A stretch of 64,000 nt of DNA from Arthrobacter sp. GTDB taxonomy: Bacteria; Actinomycetota; Actinomycetes; Actinomycetales; Micrococcaceae. The DNA lies in assembly GCA_031277795.1 (NCBI GenBank), contig JAITLQ010000007.1, positions 267,659 to 331,658 on the forward strand. The letters are read 5' to 3'. The position numbers were made by a program, and so were the translations under genes. Shown here piece by piece: positions 62,776 through 64,000 of the stretch. The stretch's first letter is position 1. Each line of letters begins with the position of its first letter. The notes under the pieces are model-generated. The model worked only from the letters and a program-made list of their open reading frames with translations. It made no database searches and was not told where the DNA came from.

Positions 62776-63678
62776 GTGAGCATCGACATCACCGTCATCG
62801 GATCCACCAACCTGGACATCACGGCCACGGTGCCGCGCCTGCCGGGCCCGGGGGAGACCCTGTTGGGGGAGACGTTGACGCATTCGCCGGGTGGCAAGGG
62901 CGCCAATCAGGCCCTCGCGGCCTCCCGCGCCGGTGCCTCGGTGCGCTTCGTGAGCGCCGTGGGGACCGACGCCGCGGCCGATCAGGCCCTGGCGCTGCTC
63001 AAGGCCGACGGCGTGGACCTCGGGGACCTGCTCCTGGATCCCGCGTTGCCGACCGGCACGGCGCTCATCGCCGTCGACGCCGCTGGCGAGAACAACATCA
63101 TCGTGATCCCGGGCGCCAACGCCGCCTTGGGCGCGCAGGCCGTGACCTCTCGGGCCGCCGCGATCGAGGGCGTCGTGGTGCTGCAGGGCGAGATTCCGGC
63201 GGGTGGCATCGCGGCCGCCGTGGCCTCGGCCAAGGGTCGCGTGGTCCTGAACCTGGCGCCCGTCATCGAGGTCCCGCGCGAGGTGGTGCTGGCGGCCGAT
63301 CCGCTCATCGTCAACGAGCACGAGGGCGAACTGACGCTGGCGCAGCTGGGCGTCGAGCCCGCTGGCCTGGACGAGGAAGCGGTCGTGGCCGCGCTGCGGG
63401 CCCAGGGCGTGGCCTCGGTGGTCATGACGCTGGGTTCGCGCGGGGCCCTGGTGTCCGACGGCGCGGGGACCACTCAGGTGCCGTCCGTTGCCGTGAGCGC
63501 GGTCGACGCGACGGGTGCCGGCGATGCCTTTGTGGGGGCCTTGGCGGCCCGGCTGGCCGCCGGTGCCTCCCTCGTGGAGGCCGCCGGATTCGCCGCCCGG
63601 TTTGCCGCCGACACGGTGACCCGGCCCGGCGCCCAGTCCTCCTACCCGGAAAAGGGTGCCGTCTCCGTCGACGCGTGA
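62776..63678 (+). CDS. PfkB family carbohydrate kinase (ribokinase-like)
   Basis: A 300-residue PfkB-fold sugar kinase most like ribokinase. It has VIGSTNLDITATVPRLPGPGETLLG at the N-terminus, GGKGANQALAASRAG near 38-52, PGANAAL, VNEHEGEL, and the C-terminal anion-hole motif DATGAGDAFVGALAARLAAG near 240-260. These fit ribokinase (D-ribose 5-kinase), although the GC-rich sequence is shorter in the lid. GTG at 62776 follows AGGAG at 10 nt; TAGGCT (62731-62736) is a plausible -10. Ribose or deoxyribose salvage would connect it with the nucleoside cluster at 19.5-23 kb (inference). Confidence 0.9.
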   Translation: MSIDITVIGSTNLDITATVPRLPGPGETLLGETLTHSPGGKGANQALAASRAGASVRFVSAVGTDAAADQALALLKADGVDLGDLLLDPALPTGTALIAVDAAGENNIIVIPGANAALGAQAVTSRAAAIEGVVVLQGEIPAGGIAAAVASAKGRVVLNLAPVIEVPREVVLAADPLIVNEHEGELTLAQLGVEPAGLDEEAVVAALRAQGVASVVMTLGSRGALVSDGAGTTQVPSVAVSAVDATGAGDAFVGALAARLAAGASLVEAAGFAARFAADTVTRPGAQSSYPEKGAVSVDA

Positions 63679-63877
63679 TCGTGTACGGCGCCGACTCAGC
63701 GACGGGTCGCGCGTCGGCAGGAGCGGTGGGTTCCGTGTGGCGTGAGTCTGGGCGCACCGCGGCCGTTCAGCCGGTCAGCGGGAGCGCCCGGCCCGAGCCA
63801 TCAGGTGAGGGGAAGGGCTGAAAGCAGACCCGGTCTCCCCGCCGCGGTACCCCGCCGACCAGATGAGGCCGACCGGT

Positions 63878-64000
63878 TCATCCGGTGGGGCGGTAGTGGG
63901 TGCGGTGTGGTGGTGTCCAGGTGGTTTCGACGGTGTATTTGTGTTCGAAGCGTGCGTTGGTGTGTGGGTGGTGGGTGACTTTGAGTCTGCCGCGGTCGAT
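63878..64000 (-). CDS. C-terminal fragment of an unidentified protein (runs off window)
   Basis: The minus strand reads open from the window edge for 40 codons to a TGA at 63878-63880. The peptide ends ...RGRLKVTHHPHTNARFEH...RTHYRPTG and is rich in His, Thr and Pro with almost exclusively C-ending codons. The plus strand here is strongly G/T-skewed compared with the neighbours. Such composition is common in actinobacterial DUF222/HNH-type proteins and in mobile genes, but 40 residues do not allow an assignment. Confidence 0.5.
   Translation of the reverse strand: MDRGRLKVTHHPHTNARFEHKYTVETTWTPPHRTHYRPTG

Noticed and set aside
61027..63321. A 764-codon minus-strand frame spanning gatB and the ribokinase-like gene
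   Set aside because: It runs antisense through two unrelated, well-supported genes and an intergenic terminator, which is only explained by stop-codon scarcity in GC-rich DNA.
63742..63978. A 78-codon plus-strand frame at the right end
   Set aside because: No start context or recognisable sequence; the minus strand offers a frame running off the window with more consistent codon use.

Overview
The window is a 64 kb stretch of a very GC-rich chromosome with frequent GTG/TTG starts, leaderless-looking promoters, a propionyl/acetyl-CoA carboxylase with an epsilon subunit, NAD-dependent ligase, GatCAB and a DUF885 peptidase. This points to an actinobacterium, most likely Micrococcales and perhaps Micrococcaceae (family-level assignment is an inference from gene content and order). 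Several blocks follow the gene order known from actinobacterial chromosomes such as M. tuberculosis: tRNA-Gln-glmU-prs-rplY-pth-mfd; accE/accD-birA with maf and accA nearby; purine nucleoside phosphorylase-phosphomutase beside LpdA; ligA and gatC-gatA-gatB. I see no CRISPR array, transposase, prophage or rRNA operon. The bulk is core chromosome.

Layout: 1-2000, end of a polysaccharide flippase; 2030-8157, tRNA-Gln, cell-wall UDP-GlcNAc synthesis (glmU), PRPP synthase, an unknown membrane protein, ribosomal protein L25 with a probable structured leader, and peptidyl-tRNA hydrolase; 8208-9967, sufS-sufU; 10176-13814 (minus), alcohol dehydrogenase, NhaA, VanZ-like and DUF2505 proteins; 14019-19488, mfd, a putative Vsr/DUF559-fold gene bracketed by inverted 59-bp palindromic elements, and a small membrane protein; 19531-22949 (minus), nucleoside salvage deoC, phosphomutase and PNP; 23030-27418, LpdA, DUF3105 lipoprotein, DUF4259, phosphoribosyltransferase and RidA; 27535-30895 (minus), two paralogous MFS transporters separated by a 500-bp region rich in inverted repeats; 31087-35192 (minus), acyl-CoA carboxylase alpha, Maf and a dicarboxylate/amino-acid symporter; 35469-37093, a UBP zinc finger overlapping an FAD reductase; 37228-42474 (minus), DUF885 peptidase, a lipoprotein, and carboxylase epsilon and beta; 42755-50068, SDR, birA, PH-domain protein, class III adenylate cyclase, ligA and an IMPase-family phosphatase; 50262-57246 (minus), a carbohydrate operon; 57612-62670, DUF2087-GNAT, a stand-alone Mak N-cap protein and gatCAB; 62776-63678, ribokinase-like; 63878-64000, the tail of an ORF with skewed composition.

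Functional groupings: the carboxylase alpha, beta and epsilon subunits and the biotin ligase in 31-44 kb together supply malonyl/methylmalonyl-CoA. PNP, phosphomutase and DERA form a nucleoside degradation route. The 50-57 kb operon (ROK repressor, solute-binding protein, two permeases, GH3 hexosaminidase, ROK kinase) looks like uptake and phosphorylation of an amino-sugar oligosaccharide using an ATPase encoded elsewhere.

Most notable non-genic signal: intergenic regions carry several families of dispersed palindromes. They are a pair of 59-bp elements in opposite orientation around the putative nuclease gene, two related TTCTCACC/GGTGAGAA elements, a 13-mer CGCGTCGTCGTGC that builds perfect palindromes between convergent genes, and a GACGGCGGGT-based motif. 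Most could be intrinsic terminators that share sequence; whether any are mobile is open.
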